This document shows positions 24,094-37,674 of a stretch of 64,000 nucleotides of DNA, in pieces. Position 1 is the first letter of the stretch. Every line of letters begins with the position of its first letter. Made by a program: the position numbers and the translations under genes. The notes below the pieces were generated by a model. The model saw nothing but the letters and a program-made list of their open reading frames with translations, was not told the DNA's origin and ran no database searches. The stretch comes from Ficedula albicollis (taxonomy: Eukaryota > Chordata > Aves > Passeriformes > Muscicapidae): NCBI RefSeq assembly GCF_000247815.1, contig NC_021673.1:41680592-41744591 (forward strand), written 5' to 3'.

Positions 24094-27000
24094 CCATTTT
24101 CTTCCCTAATACTTAGGGTTTCAGTTACACAGAATAATTTCTTCTTTTCTACCTTTGTGCTTACCTGGGCTTTAATTTCTCCATCTTTGCTGTTTGATGG
24201 CCAGTCTCCCATGCATTGTCTGCTAGATTTTGGGTGTTGCAAAGTGAGGGAAGCCATGGAGTGGATTTCTGGAGTTCCCCGTGTCTGTAAACTGGCACTG
24301 AACAAGTACAGTCTTAGCTGATGTTGGTGGCTGACTTCACGGAGAATGTAATGGAACTGGACAAAAGAGCAAAGCAGTTGAGGTCAGTGTGAGACAAGAA
24401 GTCTACTCCCAGCAGATGAGAGCTCTGGAAATATCCTGGTGTGCAATGGCTGGGGGCTCGTGCTCAGTGGGGATTAGAGCTGGTATTTTCTCATGCTTGC
24501 TTCCTGTTTCACCAGGGCTGTAATGTTGCAGGAGAGCCATGCTGCCCACAACTGTTCAGTGCTTCTGAAAAGTAAATGCTGTGGGGGAAAGGGGTGCATG
24601 TGTCTTGCACTTCAGCAAGTTGGCTGCTGGTAAATGCTGAAGTTTCAAAGAGACAGTGCTCTGTACAGTAGCTTGGGGCCTCAGAGCCAGAAGTGCTGGT
24701 CACCTGCAGCTCCTTTTAATTTCAACTAGAACCGTATGTACTTTGCACTTTTGAAGACCAAGAGCTCCTTAGGGCTTAAATGTTACCTTGTTTTGTTTTT
24801 TTTTTCCCAAATAGCACTTGCAAGCTGACTGGGAAACCTCTCACCTTTACTGTGTTTTTTGTAGGGGAAGGAAAGAGGGTTGGGAAACAAAGGGAAGAAG
24901 TTTGGGTCTTTTGGGGTGGTTTTGTTTGTATTCTTTTTTTTCCAGCTGTGAACAGAATGCATATCCAAAAGCGGGTAACTCTCTTAACAGGTAACTCTTC
25001 ATTTTGTTAGTGGTGTGATGTTAATGATTTTAATAACTTTACTCTTTATTTAGCTTCCACAGCTTAGATTGAATAATGAAGAGGGTGATTTTTTTCCTTA
25101 TTTCATTTTAATTTTAAAAAATGTTGTAGCGTTTGAGATGCATGGACTGCCACAAAATGGTTATTTGTTTAGATAAAAAAAATGCAGCAGAAGCTTCTCT
25201 AGCAGTTATGTGAAGTTTCTTTTTATTAAACACGCATTTTGAGAAATTCTTACTGCTTTTGTCTGTTACCAGTTCTTCCAGTTATACTAGGTGGCAGAAA
25301 TTTATTTTTCCTAAGGTACTTTAGTTCAAAAGGATCTAAATTATCAAAATGTATGTTTGTATATGTACCAATTCTAATCTCCCTCTAGATTGCAGAGAGA
25401 GGCTTGAATGTCTAATCCAGATATACCTAGAAGGCTCAAAAGTCACACAATGAAAAGCAGAATGCAGTCTTCTAAAAATCTTGGGATGGAACATCCAGCC
25501 TTACCAGGGCTCCTTATGTTTAGATGTAGGTTGCAGTGCTGAGTATTTCTTGAGTTTATAGACAGTAGTTTTAACACTCAGCTGATGATTGACTTTTTTT
25601 AATTAGACATGCATTTTGAAATTCTAGGTTTGTGTTTCATATTGATGCCAAGTGCTGCTCTATCTGTTGCTTACTCAGCATTTATAGTGGCAATATCCAA
25701 AGCGGACAACTAGAGGGGAAAAGAAATCCCATGCCTGATTTGTTTAATTGTATTAATTTTCTTCCCACTGAGGTTGGTAGAAGTGATTTATTGGGACAGA
25801 TGGAGTGCTGGTGTTGGGAGTCTGGTAACCTGTGAGGTGTTTTCCCTGTGGGCCCCATCCTGGTGTCCAGGTGTGCTCACAGCTGAACACTGCCTTGTAA
25901 GCAACTCTGCTGGAACTGCAGCGCTGCATACGGGATGAGGAATTATTCAGTTGGAAGAGAACTGTCAGAATTTGGCCTTTAGGATAGAAATTTCATTTTG
26001 TGAGTGTATTACAAACAAGAGAGAGTTAAAAGATGAAAAACTGCTTTTACATAGAAAAATAATACTGTTTCAATTTAAGCCTTGGTTTAGTAAGCTTTCT
26101 TGGAAAGAAACTTGTTCCTGAGGGCATTTTATCTATTTTTCTCTCTCTCTTTGGGTTTTATACTGCTGCCCATCACGGCAGTATCTGAATGCTTTCTATG
26201 TAGAGATTGATAGCAACTTTGAAGTCCCCAATGAACTGTGCAATCTTTGACACATCTTTCTTTAGGAGGTGAGAAAATACGTCAGGTGGGATTTTATTTT
26301 ATATTTTTAAAATATTTGTATTATGTAATTTTACATTCTAATAGTATTTTTATATTGTTGCTTTGGAAGATGTTAAGTGGTTTTTTTTTGTTTTTTTAAT
26401 TTTAATTTTTTTCTTCTCCTTTTCATGATGTGACTAAGGTTATGGGGTGCAAGAAGTGTCAGTCTTACATTCAGAATACATTACTGACTTTTTAAAAATG
26501 TGTTTTCCGAAATGTCACATCAAGCAGATAAGGGATAAGTTATCAAATACCCAGTGTTACAGAGGTTTTCTTTTTTGTGCAGTGTTATCTAAATTGTTTG
26601 AAAAACATTCAAATAATATTTGCACTTTTACAGGTGATGCATACCAGATCTATATCAGCTAATGTAAATTGTTAGATGCAATCTTTTGCCTTTTAAAATT
26701 ATTCTAGTAAGAGTAAATATTTAAGGACATACGACTAAGTTCTTAAAGCTAGAAAGATTACAGTGAGAGGATTTACTAACTGGTTTAGATACTCAGTTCT
26801 GAACCATTTCAATATTAGTATTATGTGGCTAATCTATCTAACTAGCTATGTAGTCTGTTTAAACAAGGTAATTGGCTCTTCCCAAATAATTTCAAAGAGA
26901 AATAAAAATAACATCATTGTTTTCTCTCTTTCTCTTTAGTCTGTCAGAGAAACACCTTGATTAGTTTATATTTAGTTTATATGCGTGGGTGTCTTCCTTG

Positions 27001-29534
27001 GATGTGAACAGTAAGAAATTTTTGAAGAAACTCAAATTGTAATAATGAGTCCTGTGGTTAATTCAGAAGATGACTGATCCTGTCGTCATTGCTTAGTTGT
27101 TGTTTTTCTAGAGCAAGCTAGACCTGTCCTACTGCCAACATTTATGAGTGCTTCCAGGACTGCCCTAGTGAGGATGGAAGTCTGTGGTAACTTTTGACTG
27201 AAAAATTACTGGTGGTCATTTCATAGCTGGAGAAAATTGAAGGTAAACCACTCATCATTAAGGCATGGATTTGAACTAGGCTGTGAATTTAGTAGGTAGT
27301 TTTTGGAGAAGGAGGAATTCTGGTAGAGTTCAGGAGAAATGGGGAGAGCAGGGAGGATAATCTTGAAGTGTGAAATTTCATTTCCTCAATATGCTGATAG
27401 TATTTTGTTAGAATGTGTGCAGTATTAGAAGAGACCTCATCCAGATCATGCTCCCTTCCTCAGAAGTGAAATTAAATGGATTTACAGTGCCTCTACCAGA
27501 TATTTCTCAGTGGCTTGTATTATAAGGAGGCGCAAGGAATTCCTGCCTCATGGTGACAGATGTGGCTGAGGAAGCAGCTGAGTCCCTCACCCTTGGTTAG
27601 AGAGAGTTCTGCTACCTACCTGTGTAGGTGTGTTAGTAATTGTGTGGTGAAGTGGAAAAAATAAAGGCAAATTTGTCTGGTTCTTTAATTTTTTTCTGCA
27701 AGGAGGGCCGGCTTTTGCTCACCCGTAAGACACTTAGTTTTAAACATCTGAAGGTGAAGGAGCATGGTTAACTCAGGTGTGACAGATCCATCTGAAATAT
27801 CTTAATTTTTTTTTTTTTTTGGTGTTACCTTTTTTTTTTTCTACAGCTGCTGTTTTAACTTAGCATGCTCTTCCAAGGTGTTAAACATGCCTTATCACAT
27901 GAGTTAAGTCAGTTTTTACCCATGGGTACAATAAGTCAGCCTGTACATTCTTGTTTGAAAAGCTGTGTAGCCTCATCTTATTTTTCACTGTTGAGTATCC
28001 AATAGGTATGGTGGGAGCTACTGGGTGCATAATATTTTTGGAAATCAGGCCATGGAGGTATACTTTGGTTATAAATGTATGCTAATTAGGCTTTAAAATG
28101 CTAAAGATTCTCAAATGGAACACATCTTCCTTCCCCTTCACTAGTGAAAAGCCCAGGTCAGCTTGGATGAGCTCCTCGCTGGCGTGGACGGCGTGCCCAC
28201 GTCTCAGTGCGTTCTGTGAGCAGGTTTCCTTTTTGAGGCCAGTGAGTCAGCAGGGTTTTGAAGTGGATGAGTCATAGGCAAACTAGCTGAATGATGGTTA
28301 CCAAGTGGGTGGGGGAAGCAAGGATTTTATTCTGGGAAGGTGTAAATGCAGGCAGAGGCCGAGTCTGGAGGTGAAGGAGGCCACAGGATGAAAGGCGTTA
28401 GCCGGTAGGAAGCGCTGAACCGGTGTTTGATGCTGGCAGCTCTTTGTGGTTCGCTGCAGCCGTGTGCTTCCTCCTGGCTCTGTTTGATGCTCCTGTGCAA
28501 AGTCTGTCCCCCTCTTGGGGAGCAGATGTTCCAAATGAAGAGCAGATAATCCTGACGGATAACAAAGCAACGGTAGCTCTGCTGAGAGCCAGCTAGTTTC
28601 TATGCAAGAGTTAGATTCTGACCAGAAGAGAAATCGACCTAGTCTGTGCTTCATCCCTTTCAGTCATACAGACCATAGACCTCTAACATCTCTCAGACTG
28701 GGACAGCTAACATCAACCATGCCTGAGCAGAGCAGATTACTGTGCCAACCTCTGAAATCAGAAACAACAGTGGCATATATTGTACTCTGACAAATCTTCT
28801 TGGAGGGCTTAGAAACAAAAATGCCAGCAATGAGAAAACATCCTTTTCCTGGACAATCCCATCTACTGGTTGATGGAAAACCTGAATGCCACTCCAGAGC
28901 ATCCCTTTTTGTGTTTCTCATATGTTCCTGCAACTCCTTATGTTGTAATGTAATTTGTAATGAGGTTTCCCTTAAGGTGTGAGGATTTTTTTGTTCCACA
29001 GTATTTTGTAGTTCAACAGGAAACTAGAAAATATGACCATGTATCATTGCCACTAGAGCTACTGCTGACCACATTCCTCTGTATATTAGCAGATGGTGAT
29101 AAAATGGGAATTTTTTGGTGTGATGGAGTGTTCACTTAGAGTGGGATAGGAGAATAGCTGTCAGTCAGAGTGCTGTGGAAGGAACTGAAGAGCAGGGGTT
29201 TAACAGTCAAGCTTCTTGCAACCCTGGCTCTCTTTCCCTTCTTCCCAGTATCTTCAGAAAGAGTAGAGAGTAAATACTTCAATTGATAGTATCCTGGAGT
29301 ACTCAGATACTGAAGGAAGACTGTGGTCACCAGATTCCATCTCTCCTATTTCCTCTCCCAAATGAAAAAGGAGAGCATATATAAATACTTTTCATTGCAA
29401 GCTCAACTAATTCTAAAACTATTTTGAGTAAGAAGCTTTTGTTCTCTTGAGTCCGGATGTAGAAAATGTGAGACAGCGAGCTGAAGGGTGAGAGGCAATT
29501 GAATATATAGCCTATAAGAAATACATAGAGAAAT

Positions 29535-29824
29535 TTAGTAGAATAAAGAGCCAATGGCTGAAAATTGAAGCCAGTAAAATTCAGGAGATGATACAGTGCA
29601 TGTTTTGAAAGGCAGTGGTAATTTACCACTGGAGCATATTGCTGAGGGATGCAGCAGATTCCCCTATCACATGAAGTCTTTAAACTGACATTGGGTCTTT
29701 CTCACTCATCCTTGCTGTGTTCAGTCCAGGGGTTTCTAGGTTATATTTGATGGCTTCTGTTGTGCAGAAGGTCAAACTAGACCATTGTAATGTTTCTCCT
29801 GGCCCTAAATTGAGGGTCTGTGAG
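29535..29824 (+). mobile_element. CR1 LINE 3' end fragment
   Basis: Sense-orientation CR1 landmarks occur in order: AAAGAGCCAATGGCTGAAAA and TTGAAGCC (29544-29571), GGTAATTTACCACTGGA (29618-29634), GATGCAGCAGATTCCCCTAT followed by CACATGAAGTCTTTAAACTG (29648-29687), and finally GCAGAAGGTCAAACTAGACC with TTCTCCTGGCCCTAAA (29765-29809). These correspond to the C-terminal end of the CR1 reverse-transcriptase frame and the 3'UTR ending in the GGTCAGACTAGATGATC...CCTTCTGGCCTTAAA block seen across birds, turtles and crocodilians. The copy is 5'-truncated, as usual for CR1, and too diverged to be active. It may extend upstream to about 29460. Confidence 0.85.
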
Positions 29825-31429
29825 CTGTGACTGCTTGTACACCTTGAGTAACAAATTCAATTGCCAGTGGTAATGGAGGATATGCAGAGCCAAATCTCAA
29901 ATTGAATCCAAGCCCTGGGAAGAGTTGGTGTGCATGTGAGACACACCTGGCTTCCCTAACTTCTGCATTACATCTATTTAGATTTCCTTCCAGTCATGCT
30001 CATTTACCTACACTCTGCCTCTCACTTGGCCCATTGCATTTCAGGGATTCTTGATGGCATAAATCACAGGCTGAAACAGTAAAGGGGAGGAGGATTCAGG
30101 ACAGATCAATGAAGAGAACAATATGTAGGAAAGCATGACTTTAAGTGCCCCAGACTTAGGGGCCTTATAGCGTTTCTGACACTTTGATATATAAAGTACA
30201 TCAATTTAGATTCCCTCATGCACCAATAGAGTGGGTAGAACAAGTTCTAAGGGAATCTGAGTGAGCATAAGTGGGTATAAATTACATTATCTTACAGATT
30301 GCCTCTGAATTTGGCCCAAGTTCCTTCCTTTATTTTCATTATGTCAACTTTGTGCATTGGCATTATAGTCTTTTCAGCAACTGGCCTGACAGCTAATGAC
30401 TTCTTTCTACCAACAATAAATCAACCAAGACAGACAATGCTGCTCTGTGTAAATACTTCTCTTTATGTTCAGAGTATTCAGAATCCCATTAAATCTGGAA
30501 CAGTGTACTAGTAGATATGCATGTGAAAAAATACTATAAAAAGTGCTAATTATTCATAAGCCACCTGGTTTCCTCTTTGCTCCCCAGCTAACCACGTTCT
30601 GAGGCTAGGGGAAGATTAGAAGAGGGCTAGACAGCACGATAATGCTGAAATATAAACTGCTGTGATGAAAACAATGAAGTCCAAGTGGTTTTAGGAAGTT
30701 TTCTCAATTTATGTTTGTTTGTACTCGAAATTTCTGCAACAAACAAGGTTTAAAGAAAAAGTCAAGAAAGGAACTGGTAACATTTCCACTCTTGGAGAGC
30801 TGAAACAAAGAAAATTTTAACTGTAGTTCATTAGGGACTAGAATGGATTTTTCCCTCTATTATTGAATAGAAGAAAAATTGTATTTCTATGTTAATTAAG
30901 TTACAGTAGAATTTGCTTTAGGAATAAGTTACATGCTATGCAACTTATTTCATCTCTCAGTTCAGAGTATACTGCTAAAAGGCTGAACTCTATTCCAGAT
31001 TGCAGCATTGATAAATGCTTCTGTGCCACTTCGTTATGTTTTAGAGAATTTTTTTCTTTTTCTGATGTCAGCACTTAAGCATTTAGGAAGCCATGGGGTA
31101 GGTAGAGCAAAGAATTCCTGACTGGCTTCTTCTTCTGCCTTTTACCCTGCTGTATGAACTGAAGAAAAACTCACTGTTTTGTCTTCCTTTTCTGATCTGA
31201 GGTTGGCAAGATGGCCTATAGAATCTTATGAAAGATGTTCAGAGATACAGTTGATATATTTTTTCTTTTTTATTTTTTTTTTGCTTTTAATATTCTCAGG
31301 TGATGGGAGCTATATAAATGCAAACTACCCATATTATTTCCTATCATATAAGATTTTCAATCGGGTTTCTCCTCCAGAATCCCTGTGTTCTCTTGAATGA
31401 TGAAATTGCAAATGTTCCATGAATGTCAG

Positions 31430-31585
31430 TGCAATTTATTATCATCTTTCATTCAGAGCATTACAAAATGATTTGCAGATGCAGGTGTTGCTAATGATTT
31501 TCAGCCACCCTCCTTAAAGATTGGAGAATATAATTGTCCCTGTTGCTATAACAAAGATGAAACTCCCTAACTGAAATGAAAAGGC
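31430..31585 (-). mobile_element. Possible MIR/L2-type relic
   Basis: GAGCATTACAAAATGATTTG, then TAATTGTCCCTGTTGCTATA and AAAGATGAAACTCCC, follow the order of a reverse MIR-like repeat (GCACTTTACAAA, ATTATCCCCATTTTACAGATGAGGAAACTGAG) with many substitutions. Weak, motif-order evidence only. Confidence 0.35.
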
Positions 31586-33977
31586 CAGTTTGGAAGGTGA
31601 GTTTGTGTTGCCTACTGCATCTTCTTGGGGGTCTGTAGTGCTTTCTTCTACTTTTTCTGTTATTTGTGCTTAGTGGAATCCATTGGCCCCATGGGAGGTA
31701 GAATTTTTTTTTTTTTTAATGTACAGAAGGATGCTTTAGATGAAAGGAGGGGGTAAGGGGAAAAAAACAAATGCTGCTTGACAGGCCTAAATAACTATCT
31801 TGCAACATTTAACTGTGAACATCATGGATCTTTCCATGTTATCTAAAGACTCTTAAACCTCTGTTTTATTCCTAAAACATACTTCAACAGTTCACTTGCA
31901 GTATCTTACAGAATGTTTCTGATTTTAGTTCCAGAAAATCCTTAGTTAAGGAGGCATAATATATGACTTTTATCATGGAAGTTTTGAAGGGAGTGTGTGG
32001 GAAACATTTCTGGCTGTATCTCATACAGCCCTTTGTTAAGCTTCCTAGTGAGGAAATCACTGAGAAATCAAAGGCATAAATGGAGGCATACTGGAAGCAG
32101 TACATGTTTAAGAATGCACAAGTTTGTAGATTTGACCTCTTGTTGATGAGGACATTGGATCCAAGATCCTGGTGATAGGAATGACTCTATGAGTAGAAAA
32201 AGGACGAGATTCCTTCTCTCTGAAGGACTGAGCAGGTGTAGTTGGTCCTGGTTGCATAGAGATGCAGAGATTCAGCCTACTTTCCCTGCAGCCTCAAATG
32301 GAGAAAGTACTGTAAAGCATTAGCTGCAAATTAAACCTTTTTTTTTTTCCATAAGGAAGAATCCTTGGGTGAAGGTTCATGCAGTCATGACAGCTCTCTC
32401 TTGAGGCAAATCGTCTTAGGCATTTCTGGATGAAGGGATGCAATTTGAAGCCACATGCCAGTGGGAATAAGTCAACTGGGATGGCTCATGTGGCCCATGT
32501 CAAAGGTATTTTAGCACAGATGTGGCTATGATATTTTTGTTGTTATTGTCTTTTAAAGTGAAGCTGTACATACTTTGCTTGTGGCAGCTCTCTGAAGGTT
32601 TAGTGGCTCACTTTTTATTTGATTTTGATTAAAATCGATGTTTCTGCCAGCCTTAGTGATCTCATGAGTGAGATGCCTGAGTTTGATTCCTGGATTTGAT
32701 TTTTCACTGTTGTACAGTGATGAGAATCCCTGCCTCCCTCTAGAAGGAAGGCAGAGCTTCAGATCTCTGTGCAGAACCCTTGTTAGGGGTGGGATGGATT
32801 TAATGGACTCCACAGGAGAGGTCTTTACCACTAATTAGCTGTGGATGCACACCATGTAGGCATTCCCAGCAACCTAAGCTTCCCAAACACAGAACAGGCA
32901 GGGTCGGTGCAAGTCCCCCATCCCTCCCTGATAATCCTATTTAACGTCAATAGGGAAAAATCACATTTTGTGGAGAATAGGGCACTCTGTCTTAGGTTCA
33001 CATAGACCTTTGTGTTTCTGCAAGGGCTGAGAACAAAGGGTAGTCCTTTTTTGTCTCAGCAGACATGAAGATGGCAGGTCGTAAAGTTCTTGTGAAATTA
33101 GGCTCGGCTCTGTACAGCACTTTGTTGCTAAAGTGTGCTCTGTAGTAAGAAAGCTGAGCCAGGCTTACTGGCTTAGATAAACTATCCAAGAGTTGCTGAA
33201 GTAATTAGTAAATGTGCACTGTCAGACCATCTAATTTGTTTAATTTTGAACAGGCAGTGTTTATAGATATTTAAATCATCTTAAGAAGTGGCTGTCCAGA
33301 GTCATGGCAGGATCATGATCTATGCAGTGCTGCAGACAAGCAGACCTGCTCCTTTTCTGCAACACCACTGAGCTCTGTAGAGGACAAGTGCAGCCTACCA
33401 CACTGCTGTTTCATGGTTATTTAATTCAGTCCTAGTGGTAGGAGGTAGTTCTGTCCTTGCTGTAAGCTGCTCCTTCCCTCGTGTAGACATTTGAGTTTGT
33501 GTGGCTACCAGGTCAATCAGGCTAGGGAGCAGATATGGCTGAAAGCTAAGGCATTCTGGTTTCTGTCACTTTTTTCCCTTTCTTTTTTTCCCCCCTTTGT
33601 TCTTGGGCTCTCTGAGCCAGCTCAGCACATGGCCGAACAAGCCCTAGAACTGGCACCCAAGAGGGAGCACAAATACCCAGCCAAGGGAGGTAGCAAGGGC
33701 AGAGACAACTTGCACTTTGGGCAACTTAATTGGTAACAAAACTGCAACCTGAGTTTACATGCCTGTTTGTGTAAATTGAGCAGTTTACTGACTTCTGGCT
33801 CGAGTTGTGTTTGGGTTCTCCAGAGCCCAGGCACAAAAATGTCAGAAACTTCACTACAGTGACTGAGTCTTTCAGCTTCCTGTGCAGTTCTTTGCCAAAT
33901 TAAACAGAGCCAGAAATCTCAGAACCAGCAGCTGTAGGGAGTTAATCCCACCCAGATCCAGATTAGCCATGGCACAT

Positions 33978-34130
33978 TCTTGTAACCATAGGCACGACAG
34001 TTTAGTGTAGACAGCTGTCCTGATAAACCGATCTGGGAATCCTGCCCTCCTAGGAATGTTTGATGTATACTGGTCACAGAAGTTGTTTCAAAGTTATGGT
34101 AAGACTAACTGGTAGCCTGGATAACAGTTG
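33978..34130. repeat. Dispersed repeat pair, copy A
   Basis: AACCATAGGCACGACAGTTTA, GACAGCTGTCCTGATAAACC, CTGGGAATCCTGCCCTC, TACTGGTCACAGAAG and AGTTATGGT match, in the same order, the segment at 34999-35150. By eye the copies share roughly two thirds to three quarters of bases with small gaps. Family not recognised. It could be an old unclassified transposon or an old local duplication. Confidence 0.65.
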
Positions 34131-34566
34131 CATGTTTTTGTTGGTGTTGTGGTGGCAATACTACATGGGTATCAAAAATGACATGAATGGTTTGACTTTA
34201 GAAGTAGAATGAATTTATCTCTCTACTTGAAATTATATAGGCACGATGCCAGTACTCATCTCCTGTGTTGTGAGGATGATGCCTATTTCCTTATCCAAGA
34301 GAGACTTGCTACAGAGAGGCAAGAGGTGTAGAGATGGACAGCCTGCTTCCCACCCTGAGCAATATCCAATTTTCAAAGAGGCTTTTCTTCCCTGCTGGTT
34401 TTGCTCTTGTGATCTGTGTTGGCATCATTGTTGATGGTACTGGCAGAACATTTTGTGGAAAAGAAGGACAGGGATACTTGAAAAATAGGGTAATGTAGTG
34501 ATTGTAGACAAAGAGACTTTTGACTGGGTGAATGGGGGTAAAACTTTTAAAATTGTTTGGAGCCAT

Positions 34567-34635
34567 AATGATGGGTCACCTTGGGTAGCTGCATGGCTTG
34601 AGCACCAGACTTTGAATCTCAGAACTGGAGATTTG
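34567..34635 (+). mobile_element. tRNA-like relic (tRNA-derived SINE fragment)
   Basis: GGTAGCTGCATGGCTTGAGC resembles an A-box region, GCACCAGACTTTGAATCTC an anticodon arm (tRNA-Gln-like TTG loop), and GGAGATTTGATCAC a decayed B-box. Stems are too poorly paired for a functional tRNA. An ancient tRNA-derived SINE head, possibly the MIR 5' part, is the likely explanation. Confidence 0.35.
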
Positions 34636-34998
34636 ATCACAGTTTAAGGGGAAAAAACCCCCAGTTTTTCCATAGAGTAATGGCATGCTAAAAATTCACC
34701 TGAGTTCCAAATGAGAATTGATAATTTCATCGTATAGAAATCACTGAGGAATTGCCTCCAAAAGACTGTGCATGCAGTGCCAAACATCCAAATTGCTAAA
34801 AGCTGGGAGTATGGTCAAGGGTAGTTATCTGTAGGTATTCTCTGCTCCTGTACCTCTCCTTTTGCCATCTACTTCTGGTTGTTGTTGAAGACAAGATTTG
34901 GGGATAGATGGAAAAGTTCTATGAACTGACATAGCCATTTTTGAGACTTGAAGGGAGAGTATTTTGAGAAGTAGCAGAGTCCAGTAAGTAGAACACTT

Positions 34999-35150
34999 TA
35001 ACCATAGGCACAAGAGTTTAATTCAGACAGCTGTTCTGATTACCCAGTCTGGGACCCTGCCCTCAGAGGCGTGTTTGTGTACTGCTCACAGAAGCTCACA
35101 AGGTCATGGTCAGCAGGTTTGATAGCTACCCTGATAGGGTTGGTAGTCTG
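34999..35150. repeat. Dispersed repeat pair, copy B
   Basis: AACCATAGGCACAAGAGTTTA, GACAGCTGTTCTGATTACCC, CTGGGACCCTGCCCTC, TACTGCTCACAGAAG and GGTCATGGTCAG parallel copy A at 33978-34130 in the same orientation, about 1.0 kb apart. Confidence 0.65.
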
Positions 35151-37473
35151 GAAGGGAGCCCATTATCTTCTTGGCTAAGCCATTAGTGTGCTCTTCAGCT
35201 CAGGACAATTATTTCGTCTGTTTGACTTCACTCTCCTCCTAACACACATCCTGTTTCTGTGTTGCCATTTCTGTTGTCATCTCTGTCAGATGAGGACTTT
35301 CTTAGCCCGTGCTTGCAGAGTCACAAGTGAGGCAAAGCATTTCAAAGACTTGGCTCTGCACTGCTGGAAGTTCTGCCTCTCAGCAGAATTTCCTTGTGGC
35401 TGCACATTAAAGCAGGTTAAATTAAACTATCCTGAAGCATTGCATTAAAATAGATTACACTAACTTTGAAATTGTAAGAGTGGAAGAGTACACATGTGTC
35501 AAGTAAGACGAGGTAGTGTCCTGAGGTTCAAGGAACCTCACCAGCTTCCCCTTGTGCCAGTGGGGTCCCCACGTTCTGCCTGGTACTTAGTCCAAAGGAG
35601 CTCTCAGTCCATTTTTTTGTTGCTCTCACTACTGTAGTAATAAAGATAAATCTGAACATCTGATCAGAATCATTTTGCCATTCAACCTCTGCTGCTCTTT
35701 TGATTGAGGAAAGATTTAATGCTTTAATTTGAGACACGTTTTGTTAAAGAATAGAGGGCTTTGATTCACATGTTTATAAAGGGGTGCACTTCCTCAGCAG
35801 GATGGAAAACATTCTTTGGTAGTAAAGGATGTTGAAAGTACAGGCACTCCCTGCAGCTGATGGATTTGTTCTGGGCTCGTATTTATCAGTACATGTTAAC
35901 AGAAGAGAAAAATGTTGAGGTATTGTTCCACAAACAAAGTAAATGATATTCTTTCTCACATTTTTGGCTGAGATTGATGCAAAACCTTAAGCTTCATCTG
36001 AGTAAATTCCTGATATTAGGACACCTTAGTGTCAGGATTTCTTTCTTTCTTTTTTGTTTGTTTGTCTTTTGAATTTTTGTTACTTTATGTTCATTACTTT
36101 CCTTCTCAAGTAATTTTATTTAATGTCAGCAGTTATTTTAGAATGATGTTTGCAAATGATATACAAGTTACATAAAATTAAATTTTACTGTATTGATAAT
36201 TTGAATTGCAAATATAAAACTCCCAAAACAAACACCAGCAAACTCTCTTGATGATTTGACTTCCTGGTCTTTCTGTAAAGGACTGGTGACTGATTCTGAT
36301 AGCAAAGATAGATATTTTTCTCAATTTTTTTTCCTGAGGTAATAAAAGTTAAGTGCCTATTCTAGAGTAGAGAAGGAACATTTATTACGTAAACTATTGG
36401 TCTTCTAGCTACATTCTGGCATTATGATTTTATCAGCACTGTACTGTGTCACTAATATGACCCAGAGCTTAAACTTGCTACTGTCACTGTAACATGTGTT
36501 TCTTCTAAAACTATTATTGTCAGCCAGCTCCTGCAAGTCCAACACCACATTCTAGCATCCTCTCTGAGAGCAGCTAGGCTTAGCTTATCATCCTCCTGGC
36601 ACAGAAAGGGATGTGGTTTTGAGCTCTGTAGGGTGCAATCAGAGCTGAGAAGTGCTGTTCTCCAGGAGCAGCACATAATAAGTACTGAATTTTAATCTGC
36701 TTTCTCTTCAAAACCTACATGAGCATGTCTGGCTTGGCCAGAACTCAAAGATAAGAATTTTCAGGGTTCTTAAAAGTAGGGGTGAGATGAATGCAGTTTG
36801 AAAGACCTGAAGATCATTATGGTTTGAGCAGAAGGAAAACTTGCAGCTGTTCTCTAAAAGCCTGTCTCTTATTGCCTCTTTTGAGAGGGTGCACCATGTC
36901 TGTCCTTTTCTCTTGTGCAAGACAAGTCAATTGCTGCAGGCAGAACCCTTCTCGAGTGCTTTTGAGAGTCTAGCACTGGCCTCTGCTCCATAAATTGGAA
37001 GGCTGTGAATCCTGGCTTGCCCTGCAGAAAATATATTGTGTATTGTAGGCTCTTTGTGATCTTTCCCCTTTTGCACATCTTCACAGAGCCAGGCACAATC
37101 CAGCCCATTATGTGTATGTGAGAGTTTTTCACTATTACAGACTTGTAAAAGTTCCTATTAGCAATTCTGATTTGGAAAGGACAATTGGAGGCTGAAAGAA
37201 TGGCAAATTCAACCTGGATATAACTTTTTGATCCCAGAACCCAATTAAACTTGTGGTTTTAAAGTGCATGTGACTCCTGAGTTCAGCTGTAATACTAGAT
37301 TTATATTATTTCCTGGAATGAAAGTCACTGCAGACAATATCCAGAAGAGCATAATAATGATCCAATGAAAAATGAATCCAGCTTTCTTGACTTTTTTCCC
37401 CCCCCAACAGAAATAAGATAGGGAACCAATTTAGTTTTATATAGGCTATTCTTTTAATGCTCAGTAACTTTCC

Positions 37474-37674
37474 TACCATCAGTGACTTTTTTCCCAATGA
37501 TATATACTTCATTAGTGCTGCTGTTTCTACACAGTGCTAGTGTGCATTTGTCTTGACATGGCTAGTGCTGTAGTACTATACCATCAGTGACTTTTTTCCC
37601 AATGATATATACTTCATTAGTGCTGCTGTTTCTACACAGTGCTAGTGTACATTTGTCTTGACATGGCTAGTGCT
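37474..37674. repeat. Recent local tandem duplication, 105-bp period
   Basis: The 96-bp unit at 37474-37569 (starts TACCATCAGTGAC, ends GGCTAGTGCT) is repeated at 37579-37674 with a 9-nt linker. I see one mismatch (GTGTGCAT against GTGTACAT). It is either a young duplication or an assembly stutter. Confidence 0.93.

Noticed and set aside
34567..34635. Functional tRNA gene
   Set aside because: Arms do not pair well and the B-box is decayed; a tRNA-derived SINE relic is more likely.
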